Below, piece after piece: positions 1 to 8,279 of a DNA stretch of 64,000 bases; position 1 is the stretch's first letter; the number at the start of each line of letters is the position of its first letter. Both the position numbers and the translations under genes were made by a program. Source of the DNA: Planctomycetota bacterium (GTDB lineage: Bacteria; Planctomycetota; PLA2; JAEUHO01); contig JAJDEN010000005.1 of assembly GCA_029259775.1 (NCBI GenBank), positions 173,203-237,202 of the forward strand. Reading direction: 5' to 3'. The notes beneath the pieces are model-generated. The model was given only the letters and a program-made list of their open reading frames with translations, did no database searches and was not told where the DNA came from.

Positions 1-1
1 C

Positions 2-934
2 GCCGGTGAGAGTGCGCTGGGCCCGATCGTGGGCTTCGACGCGAGCGGCTTCGACGGCGCCCAGGCCGCCCAGATCTGGCGCGAGCCGGAGACGGCCGAA
101 GACGATCCCGCGCTCCGGATCCTCGGGCCCCACGGGCGCCTGCTGGATGCGGTCACGATCGAAGCGCACGGTGCCGCCGGCCTCGAGGCGCTGCCGCGCG
201 AGCGTGTCGGGCTGTTCGTGGCGATGGGCATGGTCGATGCACCCGTGGACGACCTCGCCACGGCCGCCCTGACGGCCCGCGACGGCGGGGACGCCATGTC
301 GCTGCGCTCCTTCTTCGCCGGTGCCTACCGCCAGATCCACCCGCTCTGGCCGCTCTCGATGCTGAACAACGTCGCCGCGGGCCAGATCGCCATCGACCTG
401 GACATCCGGGGCGACAACGTGGTCCTCGCCTCCGACGCCGTTGCAGGCCTCCGCGCGTTGCTCGAAGCGGCGCGCAGCATCGACGAGGGCCGCTGCGACG
501 CGGCACTCGCTGCGGGCGTGTCGGGGCGCGTGAGCCCCGCCGCCTTGGCGCGGCAAGCGCTCCATGGCAGCGGCCATCCGGGCGAAGGCGGGGCGACGCT
601 CGTGTTCGAGTCCGAGACCGCGGCGCACGCGCGTGGCGCGCCCATCCTCGGCTACGTCCTCGGGGGCGCGACGACCTTCGGCGGCACGCCGGAGCGAGCC
701 ACGGCCGCAGCGAGACACGACGCCGGCCTCGAGGCGGGTGCGGAGCTGGAGCGCGCCGCCCGGGGCGCACGCTTGCTCGGCGACCTGGGGGCGGGCACGG
801 CAGCGTCGCGGCTCGCGCTCACCTTGGCCGGCTGGTCGCGAGGATCCGAAGGGGCCCTCCCGCGTCGCGCCCTGCTCTCTGCCACCGGAGACGACGGCGG
901 CCACGGCGCTCTCATCGTCGAGGAGGCCGTATGA
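2..934 (+). CDS. Ketosynthase-like protein, 5' partial, probably non-catalytic
   Basis: The reading frame is open to the window edge, so the true start lies upstream; an internal GTG at 29 is an unlikely start because it would remove the conserved GPI-x-x-FDASGF segment of the thiolase fold. The layout is that of a beta-ketoacyl synthase, but the nucleophile region reads LASDAVAG where active enzymes have TACSxS, so the cysteine is replaced, and the HGTGT motif is not recognisable. It may be a chain-length-factor-like partner of the intact ketosynthase at 1365-2648 (inference). Its TGA overlaps the next ATG (ATGA), indicating translational coupling in an operon with six further genes. Confidence 0.75.
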   Translation, partial: AGESALGPIVGFDASGFDGAQAAQIWREPETAEDDPALRILGPHGRLLDAVTIEAHGAAGLEALPRERVGLFVAMGMVDAPVDDLATAALTARDGGDAMSLRSFFAGAYRQIHPLWPLSMLNNVAAGQIAIDLDIRGDNVVLASDAVAGLRALLEAARSIDEGRCDAALAAGVSGRVSPAALARQALHGSGHPGEGGATLVFESETAAHARGAPILGYVLGGATTFGGTPERATAAARHDAGLEAGAELERAARGARLLGDLGAGTAASRLALTLAGWSRGSEGALPRRALLSATGDDGGHGALIVEEAV

Positions 935-1368
935 GGTTCCTGCTCTACGACCGTGTCCTCTCGCTCGAGCCCGGCAAGCGCATTGAGGGCGTGAAGTCCA
1001 TCAGCCTCACCGAGGAGTTCCTGCGCGGGCACTTCGATCGCAAGGCCTGCATGCCCGGCAGCTTGATCATCGAGTCGATGGTGCAGCTCACCGCGTGGTG
1101 CGCCATCGCCAAGCACGACTACAAGTACTCGCTCGTTCTCTCGATGCTGGACGACGTGCAGGTGCCTGCGGACTTGGGCCCCGGCCACACGCTGCACATC
1201 ACCGGCGAGGTCCTGGGCACCAACCCCAAGGGCAGCATGGCGCGCGCCTACGCCGAGGTCGACGGCGAGCGCGTCGCGTCCGTCGGCCGGGTGCTGTACG
1301 CCCATGTCCCGGTGCCGGATCCCGAGGTCCTGCGCGAGCGCTTCCGTTACTACGGAGGCACGCCGTGA
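931..1368 (+). CDS. FabZ-like 3-hydroxyacyl-ACP dehydratase (hotdog fold)
   Basis: A 145-residue hotdog protein, the usual FabZ length. The segment [19 protein letters not shown] near residues 30-50 matches the FabA/FabZ signature GHFPxxPxMPGVLxxE, retaining the catalytic His and the acidic residue on the following helix. It would dehydrate 3-hydroxyacyl-ACP intermediates in the cytoplasm. It overlaps the flanking genes by 4 and 4 bases (ATGA and GTGA), so it is part of a tightly coupled operon. A second, divergent hotdog gene lies at 3849-4298, as in aryl-polyene and similar clusters that carry two dehydratases. Specificity cannot be read from sequence. Confidence 0.8.
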   Translation: MRFLLYDRVLSLEPGKRIEGVKSISLTEEFLRGHFDRKACMPGSLIIESMVQLTAWCAIAKHDYKYSLVLSMLDDVQVPADLGPGHTLHITGEVLGTNPKGSMARAYAEVDGERVASVGRVLYAHVPVPDPEVLRERFRYYGGTP

Positions 1369-2648
1369 CGCGCCGTGTGGTGGTAACCGGCCTCGGCCTC
1401 GTCACGCCCCTGGGCAATGACGTCCAGGCCGTGTGGGAGCGGCTGCTCGCAGGCGAGGGCGGCGTGACGCCTCCGCTGCGCCACGGCGCGGACCTGCCCC
1501 CCACCCGAGCGATTGGCGAGATCACGCCCGAGGTGATCGAGCAGCTGCGCAGCCGCTTCCCCGACCTCGACGGGGCCGAGGATCCGCGCACGCTCTTCGC
1601 CCACGCCGCCGCGCACGACGCGCTCGACATGGCCGGCCTCACGCCTGGCGAGCACGACCGCGCCGGGGTGATCCTGGGGGCCGGGCCGGGCGCCAACCGC
1701 ATCGAGGATGTCGACCGGTGTCTTCGTGAGGACGGCTCGTTCGATGCCGTCGCGTTCGGACGCGGGATCGACCAGCTCCAGCCCGAGTCGCTGATCCGTC
1801 ACGGCGCCGAACTGCCGGCGGCCCGCATCGCGGGAGCCTTCGGCATCGGCGGTCCGGTGCACGCCGTCACGACCGCATGCTCGGCCTCCAACCAGGCGCT
1901 CGGCATGGCCTACCGCAGCATCCGCCGCGGGGAGACGGACTGGGTGGTGTCGGGTGGTTCGGACTCGCAGGTCAACCCGCTCGGCCTCGTGTTCTTCGTG
2001 CTGCTGGGCGCGTCCGCCACCGTCGACGAGGACGATCCCGCGAGCGCGTGCAAGCCGTTCGACCGCAAGCGCAGCGGCCTGATCATGGGCGAGGGCGCCG
2101 GCATCGCCATCCTCGAGGCCGAGGAACACGCCCTGGCGCGCGGCGCGACCATCCTCGCGGAGGTCGCCGGCTACGGCGCTTCGCTCGATGCGTTCCGCAC
2201 GACCGCCCCGCCGCCCGACGGGCGCGGTGCCGCCGAGGCCATGCAGTACGCGCTCGACGACGGTGATGTGCCGGCAGGCGAGGTCGACTTCGTGAACGCC
2301 CACGGCACCGGCACGAAGCGCAACGACCCCGCCGAGATTCGCGCGATCCGCACGGTGCTTGGGCCCCAGGCCGACGAGGTGGCCGTGTCCTCGAGCAAGG
2401 GTGCCCTGGGCCACCTGCTCTCCGCCGCGGCTGGCGTGGCCTTCTGCTGCTGCGTGCAAGCGGTCCGCGAGGACGCCGTGCCCCCCACGGCCAATCTCCA
2501 GGAACCCGATCGCGCCTGCGACGTGGATCTCGTCCTCGACGCCGGACGCCGCAAGGTCGTCCGGACGGCGCTGAACAACAGCTTTGCGTTCGGCGGGCAG
2601 AACGCCTGCGTGGTCGTGCGAAAGTACGCGGCAGGAGGTGAGGCATGA
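1365..2648 (+). CDS. Beta-ketoacyl-ACP synthase (FabF/KAS II type), intact
   Basis: A 427-residue condensing enzyme, normal FabF length. The start is the GTG overlapping the previous TGA; it gives the canonical N-terminus [18 protein letters not shown] longer reading to 1095 would only translate the preceding gene in another frame. The nucleophile motif is [10 protein letters not shown] near residue 170, the first catalytic His is in NAHGTGT near 311, and the Lys/second His are in [16 protein letters not shown] near 340-350; the C-terminus has [11 protein letters not shown]. It is the only one of three ketosynthase-fold proteins here with a complete Cys-His-His set, so it presumably performs all decarboxylative condensations for this pathway. 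Confidence 0.93.
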   Translation: MTRRVVVTGLGLVTPLGNDVQAVWERLLAGEGGVTPPLRHGADLPPTRAIGEITPEVIEQLRSRFPDLDGAEDPRTLFAHAAAHDALDMAGLTPGEHDRAGVILGAGPGANRIEDVDRCLREDGSFDAVAFGRGIDQLQPESLIRHGAELPAARIAGAFGIGGPVHAVTTACSASNQALGMAYRSIRRGETDWVVSGGSDSQVNPLGLVFFVLLGASATVDEDDPASACKPFDRKRSGLIMGEGAGIAILEAEEHALARGATILAEVAGYGASLDAFRTTAPPPDGRGAAEAMQYALDDGDVPAGEVDFVNAHGTGTKRNDPAEIRAIRTVLGPQADEVAVSSSKGALGHLLSAAAGVAFCCCVQAVREDAVPPTANLQEPDRACDVDLVLDAGRRKVVRTALNNSFAFGGQNACVVVRKYAAGGEA

Positions 2649-3400
2649 CGGCAGCGAAGCTCGACGGCAAGATCGCCCTGGTCACGGGTGCCGCGCGCGG
2701 CATCGGCGCTGCGATCGCGAAGCGCCTCGCGTCCCAGGGCGCCACCGTCATCGTCAACTACCGTGGCTCCGAGGACGCGGCGAACGACGTCGTCGCCGAG
2801 ATCGCGGCGAACGGCGGCACCGCGGAGGCCATGCAGGCGGACGTCGCCGACGCCGAGGCCACCGAGGGCCTCTTCGCAGCGATCCTCGAGAAGCACGGCG
2901 GGCTCGACCTCGTCGTCAACAACGCCGGCATCGTCAAGGACGGCCTGCTGGTCACCATGCGTGACGCCGACTGGCAGAAGGTCCTCGACGTCAACCTGGG
3001 CGGCGCGCAGCGCTGCACGCGTCTGGCCCTGCGCCACATGATGCGCGCACGCTCAGGCAGTGTCGTGAACCTGGGTTCGATCCAGGCGATCCGAGGCGGA
3101 CGCGGTCAAGCCAACTACGCCGCGGCCAAGGCCGGCGTGCTCGCCCTCACCCGCGCCGCGGCGCTCGAAGTCGCCGACCGGGGCGTGCGCGTCAACGCCG
3201 TGCTGCCGGGCTTCATCGACACCGACATGACCGCCATGATCAAGCGCCGCGCGGGCGACGAAGTCCTGAGCCGCATCCCCGCAGGTCGCTTCGGAACCCC
3301 CGACGACGTAGCCGGTCTGGTGCTCTTCCTCTGCTCCGAGGACGCCGCCTACATCACGGGTCAGGCCTTCACGGTCGACGGAGGGCTCTCCGTCGCATGA
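2645..3400 (+). CDS. fabG: 3-oxoacyl-ACP reductase (FabG-type SDR)
   Basis: A 251-residue short-chain dehydrogenase. It has the nucleotide-binding TGAARGIG near residue 15, NNAG near 95, the catalytic Ser in NLGSIQA and the YxxxK pair in NYAAAKAG, and a C-terminal [17 protein letters not shown] typical of FabG. It would reduce 3-oxoacyl-ACP with NADPH between the condensation and dehydration steps. ATG overlaps the ketosynthase stop (ATGA) and its TGA overlaps the AcpS start. FabG belongs to a broad SDR family, but the context makes ACP-linked reduction likely. Confidence 0.9.
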   Translation: MTAAKLDGKIALVTGAARGIGAAIAKRLASQGATVIVNYRGSEDAANDVVAEIAANGGTAEAMQADVADAEATEGLFAAILEKHGGLDLVVNNAGIVKDGLLVTMRDADWQKVLDVNLGGAQRCTRLALRHMMRARSGSVVNLGSIQAIRGGRGQANYAAAKAGVLALTRAAALEVADRGVRVNAVLPGFIDTDMTAMIKRRAGDEVLSRIPAGRFGTPDDVAGLVLFLCSEDAAYITGQAFTVDGGLSVA

Positions 3401-3852
3401 GTACGTCCCTCCCTCGTACCGAAGCCGGCGTCCGGCATGGCATCGATCTGGTGCACGTGCCGCGGCTGCGCGCGCTGCTAGGTGGACAGCCCGCGTTCGA
3501 AGAGCGCGTGTTCACGGACGAGGAGCGCGCCTACTGCCGCCGCCAGGCCGATCCTGCGCCGCACTTCGCCGCGCGCTTCGCCGCCAAGGAAGCCACGCTC
3601 AAGGCCTTGGGCATGGGGATCACGGCGCTCGGTATCGACGCCAAGTTGAAGGACGTCGAGGTCGTGCGCGAAGGCACGGCCCCGGTGCTCGCCCTGCACG
3701 GCCGCCCCGCTGCCGAAGCCGAGAAGCTCGGCGTCGGCTCTGCGTCCGTCTCCCTCACCCATGACGGCGACCACGCGCTCGCGGCGGTCGTCATGCTCAC
3801 GGAGGTCATCATGCTCACGGAGGAGATCATGCTCAGGGAAGACAAGCAGTGA
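3397..3852 (+). CDS. acpS: Holo-ACP synthase (4'-phosphopantetheinyl transferase, AcpS type)
   Basis: The protein has the AcpS metal-binding segment HGIDLVHVPRLRAL near residues 14-27 and the signature RFAAKEATLKALG near 63-75. It would transfer phosphopantetheine from CoA to an acyl carrier protein; no carrier gene is visible here, so it probably lies upstream of the window. At 151 residues it is longer than typical AcpS (about 120-130). The excess is largely a C-terminal tail made of three 18-base tandem repeats (3793-3846) that encode MLTEVI/MLTEEI/MLREDK. Its TGA overlaps the GTG of the next gene. Confidence 0.88.
   Translation: MSTSLPRTEAGVRHGIDLVHVPRLRALLGGQPAFEERVFTDEERAYCRRQADPAPHFAARFAAKEATLKALGMGITALGIDAKLKDVEVVREGTAPVLALHGRPAAEAEKLGVGSASVSLTHDGDHALAAVVMLTEVIMLTEEIMLREDKQ
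3793..3846 (+). repeat. Three 18-bp tandem repeats at the 3' end of acpS
   Basis: Three consecutive 18-base units begin at the ATG triplets at 3793, 3811 and 3829; the first two differ only in their last codons and the third is more diverged. They add in-frame MLTE-type hexapeptides to AcpS and end just before the overlapping GTG start of the next gene. Replication slippage is the simplest origin. Confidence 0.85.
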
Positions 3853-4298
3853 GGTTCCTCCTCGTCGACCGCATCAGCGACGTCGCCCCGGACACGAGTA
3901 TCGCAGGCTGGAAGAATGCCGCCATGACCGAGGACTACCTCGAGTGGCACTTCCCTGAGCGTCCGATCGTGCCCGGCGTCCTCATCCTCGAAGCCTGCGT
4001 GCAGCTGGCCGGCTGGCTGGAGGCCTCCTCGTCGGCGTTCGACCAGTGGTTCCTGCTCGATCGCGTCCGCTCGGCGCGCTACTACGCCTTCGCTGTACCG
4101 GGTGACCGTATCGACCTCAGCGTCGAGCGCGTGGCGACGGAGGATCCCGCGCGGCGCGCCTACAAGGCCGAGAGCCACGTCGGCGGCACGCGCGGTGCGG
4201 CGCTCGAGTTCGAAGGCCGCCTCGTTCCGCTCGAGAGCCTCGAAGCCAGGGAGGCCGCACGACGCTCGTGGGCCATCCTCCGGGGAGAGAACGCATGA
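3849..4298 (+). CDS. Second FabZ-like hotdog dehydratase
   Basis: A 149-residue hotdog protein starting at the GTG that overlaps the AcpS stop. The segment LEWHFPERPIVPGVLILEA near residues 37-55 is a clear FabZ-type signature with the catalytic His and Glu retained. It is related to, but well diverged from, the dehydratase at 931-1368; both start (M/V)RFLL-(Y/V)-DR, suggesting an old duplication. Two dehydratases with one reductase fit a pathway making unsaturated or polyene acyl chains (inference); the second could instead act as a non-catalytic partner or thioesterase-like protein. Confidence 0.78.
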   Translation: MRFLLVDRISDVAPDTSIAGWKNAAMTEDYLEWHFPERPIVPGVLILEACVQLAGWLEASSSAFDQWFLLDRVRSARYYAFAVPGDRIDLSVERVATEDPARRAYKAESHVGGTRGAALEFEGRLVPLESLEAREAARRSWAILRGENA

Positions 4299-5452
4299 GG
4301 TCCGCACGACCCGACGATGCCGTGCTGATCGGCGTGGGCGCGGTCAGCGCGCTCGGCCACAGCCTGGATGCGTCGTTCGAAGCGCTGGCTGCCGGTACGA
4401 CCGCCGTCACGCCGAGCGAGGACCCCGGCCTGCCCGCGCGCGCCGTCATCGCGAGGCCGCTGCTCCGGCGTAAGGTCCCGCCGGAGATGGAGCCGCAGAT
4501 CAAGTTCCTCAACGGCGCCGGCATGCTCGCGGCGGACGCGACCGCCGAGGCCATCGCCGCGGCGGGTCTTCTCGCCCACGGCGTGGATCCGGAGCGCCGC
4601 GGTCTGTTCCTCTCGCAGGTGGACAGCGAAGCCTGGGACTGTCACGAGTTCCGGCCGGCGTTCGTGGCGGCGACGGATTCGTTCACGGCACCGCTCGAGA
4701 GCGAAGCGCTCAGCCGCGCCGCCGTGCGCCGGGTAAAGCCCTTCTTCATGCTCGAGAGCCTGAAGAACAACGCCTTCAGCTTCCTGGCCACCATCTACGA
4801 ACTGCGCGGCACGAACGTCTCGGTCGCTGGATATGCCGGCGCGACCGCGATAGCGCTGGACACGGCCGTGCGCGGCCTCGCTCGCGGGAGCCTGGACGCG
4901 GCGGTCGTCGTCGGGGCTGCGCGCCCTACCGGCCCGGTCGCCCTCGCGGAGATGGCGGGCATGAAGATCCCGCAACCGCCCGGGGACGCCGCCGCCGCGC
5001 TCGTGCTCGAGCGCCGCGTGGATGCGGCGCAGCATGGCGCCAGGCCGGCCGCAGCCGTCGTGGGCTTCGGCGCCGCGACACACACGCCGAAGGCGCACGA
5101 CTGGCGCCCGTCGGTGCCGGCGCTGCTCGACGCCGCGCGCATCGCCCTAGCGGACGCCGACGCCGGGCCGGGCGAGATCGCCGCGGTCGTGGCCCCGGGG
5201 CTTGGCGAAGCAGGTCTCGAGGACGCCCTGGCCCAGCTACCGGCACTGGCGGGCGTGCCGCACGTGACGTGGAAACAGGCGACGGGGCACTGCGCCCTCG
5301 CCTCCGAGACACTGGAGTGGGCACTGGCAGCACGCGCGCTCGATACGGGCTGCGTGCCAGGCCTGCCCGCCGTCAGCGCGCCCCAGGCTCTCTTGATCCT
5401 CGGCGCCGGCCTGCTGGGCCAGGCGAGCGCGGTCGTACTCGCACGGGCCTAG
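4295..5452 (+). CDS. Ketosynthase-like protein, active-site cysteine missing
   Basis: A 385-residue thiolase-fold protein. The ATG at 4295 overlaps the previous stop (ATGA); an upstream in-frame ATG at 4268 is inside the preceding gene and is less likely. The N-terminus VLIGVGAVSALG is ketosynthase-like. The nucleophile region reads VAGYAGATAIAL where TACxxS is expected, so the Cys is absent; a GHCALAS segment near residue 330 partly resembles the second His motif. It is the last gene of the operon. A chain-length factor or scaffolding role is plausible, by analogy with type II polyketide and aryl-polyene systems that pair active and inactive ketosynthases. Confidence 0.72.
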   Translation: MRSARPDDAVLIGVGAVSALGHSLDASFEALAAGTTAVTPSEDPGLPARAVIARPLLRRKVPPEMEPQIKFLNGAGMLAADATAEAIAAAGLLAHGVDPERRGLFLSQVDSEAWDCHEFRPAFVAATDSFTAPLESEALSRAAVRRVKPFFMLESLKNNAFSFLATIYELRGTNVSVAGYAGATAIALDTAVRGLARGSLDAAVVVGAARPTGPVALAEMAGMKIPQPPGDAAAALVLERRVDAAQHGARPAAAVVGFGAATHTPKAHDWRPSVPALLDAARIALADADAGPGEIAAVVAPGLGEAGLEDALAQLPALAGVPHVTWKQATGHCALASETLEWALAARALDTGCVPGLPAVSAPQALLILGAGLLGQASAVVLARA

Positions 5453-5472
5453 GAGCCTGTGCCCAGGCGAAG

Positions 5473-7614
5473 CTACTTCTTCAGGCCCCGGATCCAGCGC
5501 GCGACGCGGCTCAGCGCGGTCTTGTCGACCGCGTTGTGCGCGAGGTTGGGCATGCCCTTCTCGTCCGTCCGGTTCATGAGCAGGTAGAGCAACGACTTGT
5601 ACGGCTGGCCGGGCACGACGATGCGGGCGCCGCGGACGCCGAGGTCCCCCTGCCCGGGAGGCTCGTTGATCAGACGCGCCGCGTCCACCGGCGTCGCGAA
5701 CCGCAGGTCGAACGTCGCATTGCCGGTACCTCCAGGCTGGTGGCAGAACGCGCAGTTGGCGTCGAGGTAGGAGCGCACCTGGGCCGTCTGCACCGCGGTC
5801 GCCTTCGATTGCCAGTCGGGCCATGCAGGCCTCGTCCGCGCGGCTCCCTCGAAGAGCTTGTAGAGCCCTTCGAGGCGGTCGAGTTGGTTCTGCTGGTGCT
5901 TGCCGTCGAGCCGGGGCCTGTCGAGTTGTTCGCTGCGGAAGCCCAGCACACCTCCGCTGTGGGGCGTATGGCAGCTCGAGCAGTCCGCGCGCCCCGGGAA
6001 GGTCCACGTCGCGGTGCCCAGTCGGCGGGCCACGGCCGCGGGCAAGGCCTTGTCCACGCGACCGTCGATGAGCCACGCGTCTTCCTGCGCGTCGTCCCAG
6101 ACGTAGGTGTAGCCGGCCCATCCGGACGCGCGCTTCACCATGACGCGCGTCTCGAGGCGGTAGCTGCCGGAGCTGAAGTGCTTCACGAAGATCGTGCCAA
6201 GCGGGAACCGGTACGCGCCGCCTGACTCGACCGTCACCTTCTGGAGGTCGGGCAGCATGATCCAGCGCTTCTTGTCCGCCCCGTCGGACCAGAGCGGGGC
6301 GTTCACGTCGTACTCGATGAGCGACGCGGCGGGGAGCATGCGCTTCGTGTCGCCGAAGAGCCCGGTCTGGGAGAGCCGACGAGGGAAGGCCCCCTCGGCC
6401 GTGCGCGGCTCCGCGCGCGCGAGGCCGTAGATGCGGCCATCGAACGCGGTGAAGTAGATCTCACCCGCGGCGTCCTCACCGAAGCTCGAGATCGCCCGGC
6501 CGCGGCCGAGCCGGAGGTGCTGCGTCACCTTGGTGCCGTTCCAGCGCAGCGCCCAGACGTAGCCCGTCGCGTAGTCGGCGTACACGTAGGCGCCGACCAG
6601 ATCGGGCAGCGCCTTGCCGCGGTAGACGTAGCCGCCGGTAATCGAGCGCGCCTCGCTGACCGGGTGCGAGATCACGGGGTCGATGAACGATGGCGACATC
6701 GCGCCGCCGCGGAACGCGCTGTGACCTTCGCGCACCTTCCACCCGTAGTTGCCCCCGCGACGAATGATGTCGATCTCTTCCCACGCATTCTGGCCGACGT
6801 CCCCGCCCCAGCACGCGCCGGTGACGCGGTCGAAAGAGAAGCGCCACACGTTGCGCAATCCGTAGGCCCAGATCTCGGGACGCACGCCCGGCCGCCCCAC
6901 GAACGGGTTGTCCTTCGGGACGCGGTAGGGGCTGCCGCTGTCGACGTCGATGCGCAGCATGCTGCCCAGCCACGTGCCGAGATCCTGGCCGCTGCCCAGC
7001 GGATCACCGCCGGCACCACCGTCGCCAAACGTGATGTAGAGGTAGCCGTCCGGACCGAACTCGAGTCCCCCGCCGTTGTGGTTGCCCCAGGGCTGGCGCT
7101 GCTCGAGGATCACCCTCTCGCTGCTCGGCACGATGCGTGTGCGGGCGCGATTCATCGTGAAGCGAGCGACGACGCCGCGCCGCGGCTTGTTGGCGGAGTA
7201 GTGCAGGTAGACGAAGCGGTTCTTGGCGAAGTCCGGATGGAAGGCGAGGCCCAGCAGCCCCTCCTCGTTGTGCCGCCGGTAGACCTTGTCGCGGATGTCG
7301 AGCGCCTCGTGGGCCTCGGACACATCCGCGCGGTTCTCGAACCAGAGCACGCGGCCGTCCTGCTCGAGGACGAAGAGCCGGTTCGTGCCGTCCGGCGGCG
7401 CGCCCAGGTAGAGCGGCCGACGGAAGCGCAGCTTGCGAAACGGCGTCGTGAACTGGTAGGGCGCGATCCCATCGGGGTCGCCCCGAAGGCGGACCTTGCC
7501 CGGGTAGCGCACCTGCTTGGGCTCGGAGGCGGCCTCGCGCGGCGTGGCTCCGAGGTGGGCGGCCAAGACCGGCCCCAGGGCCAGGAGCGGGAGGAGGAGC
7601 CAGGCGCGTCGCAT
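5473..7614 (-). CDS. Secreted glucose/sorbosone dehydrogenase-like propeller fused to cytochrome c (HNE_0200-like)
   Basis: A 713-residue protein with an N-terminal signal peptide (MRRAWLLLPLLALGPVLA). Residues about 40-400 form a GSDH-type beta-propeller, with HNGGGLEFGPDGYLYITFGD near 180-200. The C-terminal third carries two heme c motifs, CSSCH near 546 and CAFCH near 623. The layout resembles the conserved family annotated HNE_0200 (TIGR03806). It probably oxidises a sugar or alcohol in the periplasm and passes electrons to its own hemes; substrate and PQQ use are inference. It converges with the ketosynthase operon and is divergent from the sigma factor gene 83 bp away. Confidence 0.82.
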   Translation of the reverse strand: MRRAWLLLPLLALGPVLAAHLGATPREAASEPKQVRYPGKVRLRGDPDGIAPYQFTTPFRKLRFRRPLYLGAPPDGTNRLFVLEQDGRVLWFENRADVSEAHEALDIRDKVYRRHNEEGLLGLAFHPDFAKNRFVYLHYSANKPRRGVVARFTMNRARTRIVPSSERVILEQRQPWGNHNGGGLEFGPDGYLYITFGDGGAGGDPLGSGQDLGTWLGSMLRIDVDSGSPYRVPKDNPFVGRPGVRPEIWAYGLRNVWRFSFDRVTGACWGGDVGQNAWEEIDIIRRGGNYGWKVREGHSAFRGGAMSPSFIDPVISHPVSEARSITGGYVYRGKALPDLVGAYVYADYATGYVWALRWNGTKVTQHLRLGRGRAISSFGEDAAGEIYFTAFDGRIYGLARAEPRTAEGAFPRRLSQTGLFGDTKRMLPAASLIEYDVNAPLWSDGADKKRWIMLPDLQKVTVESGGAYRFPLGTIFVKHFSSGSYRLETRVMVKRASGWAGYTYVWDDAQEDAWLIDGRVDKALPAAVARRLGTATWTFPGRADCSSCHTPHSGGVLGFRSEQLDRPRLDGKHQQNQLDRLEGLYKLFEGAARTRPAWPDWQSKATAVQTAQVRSYLDANCAFCHQPGGTGNATFDLRFATPVDAARLINEPPGQGDLGVRGARIVVPGQPYKSLLYLLMNRTDEKGMPNLAHNAVDKTALSRVARWIRGLKK

Positions 7615-7697
7615 GCAGCGAGCCTACCCGCTGCCGGGACCTCCGCCACGAAGCTGCGATCCGGGCTAAGACAGAAGGGAGTCTTTCGTACAGGCAG

Positions 7698-8279
7698 ATG
7701 GAGGCAACCGACGACCTCATGACAGGCCAAGCCATGGACCGCGAGCGCTGGATGCGCGACGTGCTGGACCGCCTCGAGCGGCCCCTCGTTGCGTACGTGC
7801 GTCGTCGTCTGGGCGACCCGGAGACGGCCCGCGACATCGTGCAGGAGTCCCTCCTGCGCCTCTGTCGCGCGGATCCGACCCCGGTGGCCGGGCATCTACG
7901 CCCGTGGCTCTACCGGGTTTGTCGGAACCTCGCCATCGACCACCTGCGGAAGGACGGCCGTATGCACGCTCTGGAGACCACGGAACGCCTCGTCGACGAG
8001 ACCGGCCACGCCGAGCCCCATGCGGCGGCGGCCGAAGGCGACGAACACTCCGCGCTCGCCATCAGCGTGCTGACGCTCACCCCCCGCCAGCAGGAAGTCG
8101 TGCGGCTGAGATTCCAGGACGCGCTCTCCTACCGGGAGATCGCGGTCGTCACGGGTGCCTCCGTGAGTCACGTGGGTGTGCTGCTGCACCAGGCCCTGGC
8201 TTCGCTTCGGCGAAGCATGGTCGAGCAGCCCGCGCGCACCCCTTGCGAGAAGGCAGCCTGCGAAAGGAATGCGTCATGA
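7698..8279 (+). CDS. ECF-family RNA polymerase sigma factor
   Basis: A 193-residue sigma-70-like factor with only regions 2 and 4. Region 2 includes RDIVQESLLRLCR and LYRVCRNLAIDHLRK (residues about 50-90). Region 4 contains LTPRQQEVVRLRFQDALSYREIA followed by a helix-turn-helix (GASVSHVGVLLHQALASLR, about 115-175). Its stop overlaps the start of the vWA protein at 8276 (ATGA), so the two are translated together. The partner has an anti-sigma-like N-terminus, suggesting control by a membrane-tethered regulator. Confidence 0.92.
   Translation: MEATDDLMTGQAMDRERWMRDVLDRLERPLVAYVRRRLGDPETARDIVQESLLRLCRADPTPVAGHLRPWLYRVCRNLAIDHLRKDGRMHALETTERLVDETGHAEPHAAAAEGDEHSALAISVLTLTPRQQEVVRLRFQDALSYREIAVVTGASVSHVGVLLHQALASLRRSMVEQPARTPCEKAACERNAS

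Noticed and set aside
1095..1364. N-terminal extension of the FabF-type ketosynthase
   Set aside because: These codons translate the preceding dehydratase gene in another frame; the GTG at 1365 gives the conserved start and a stop-start overlap.
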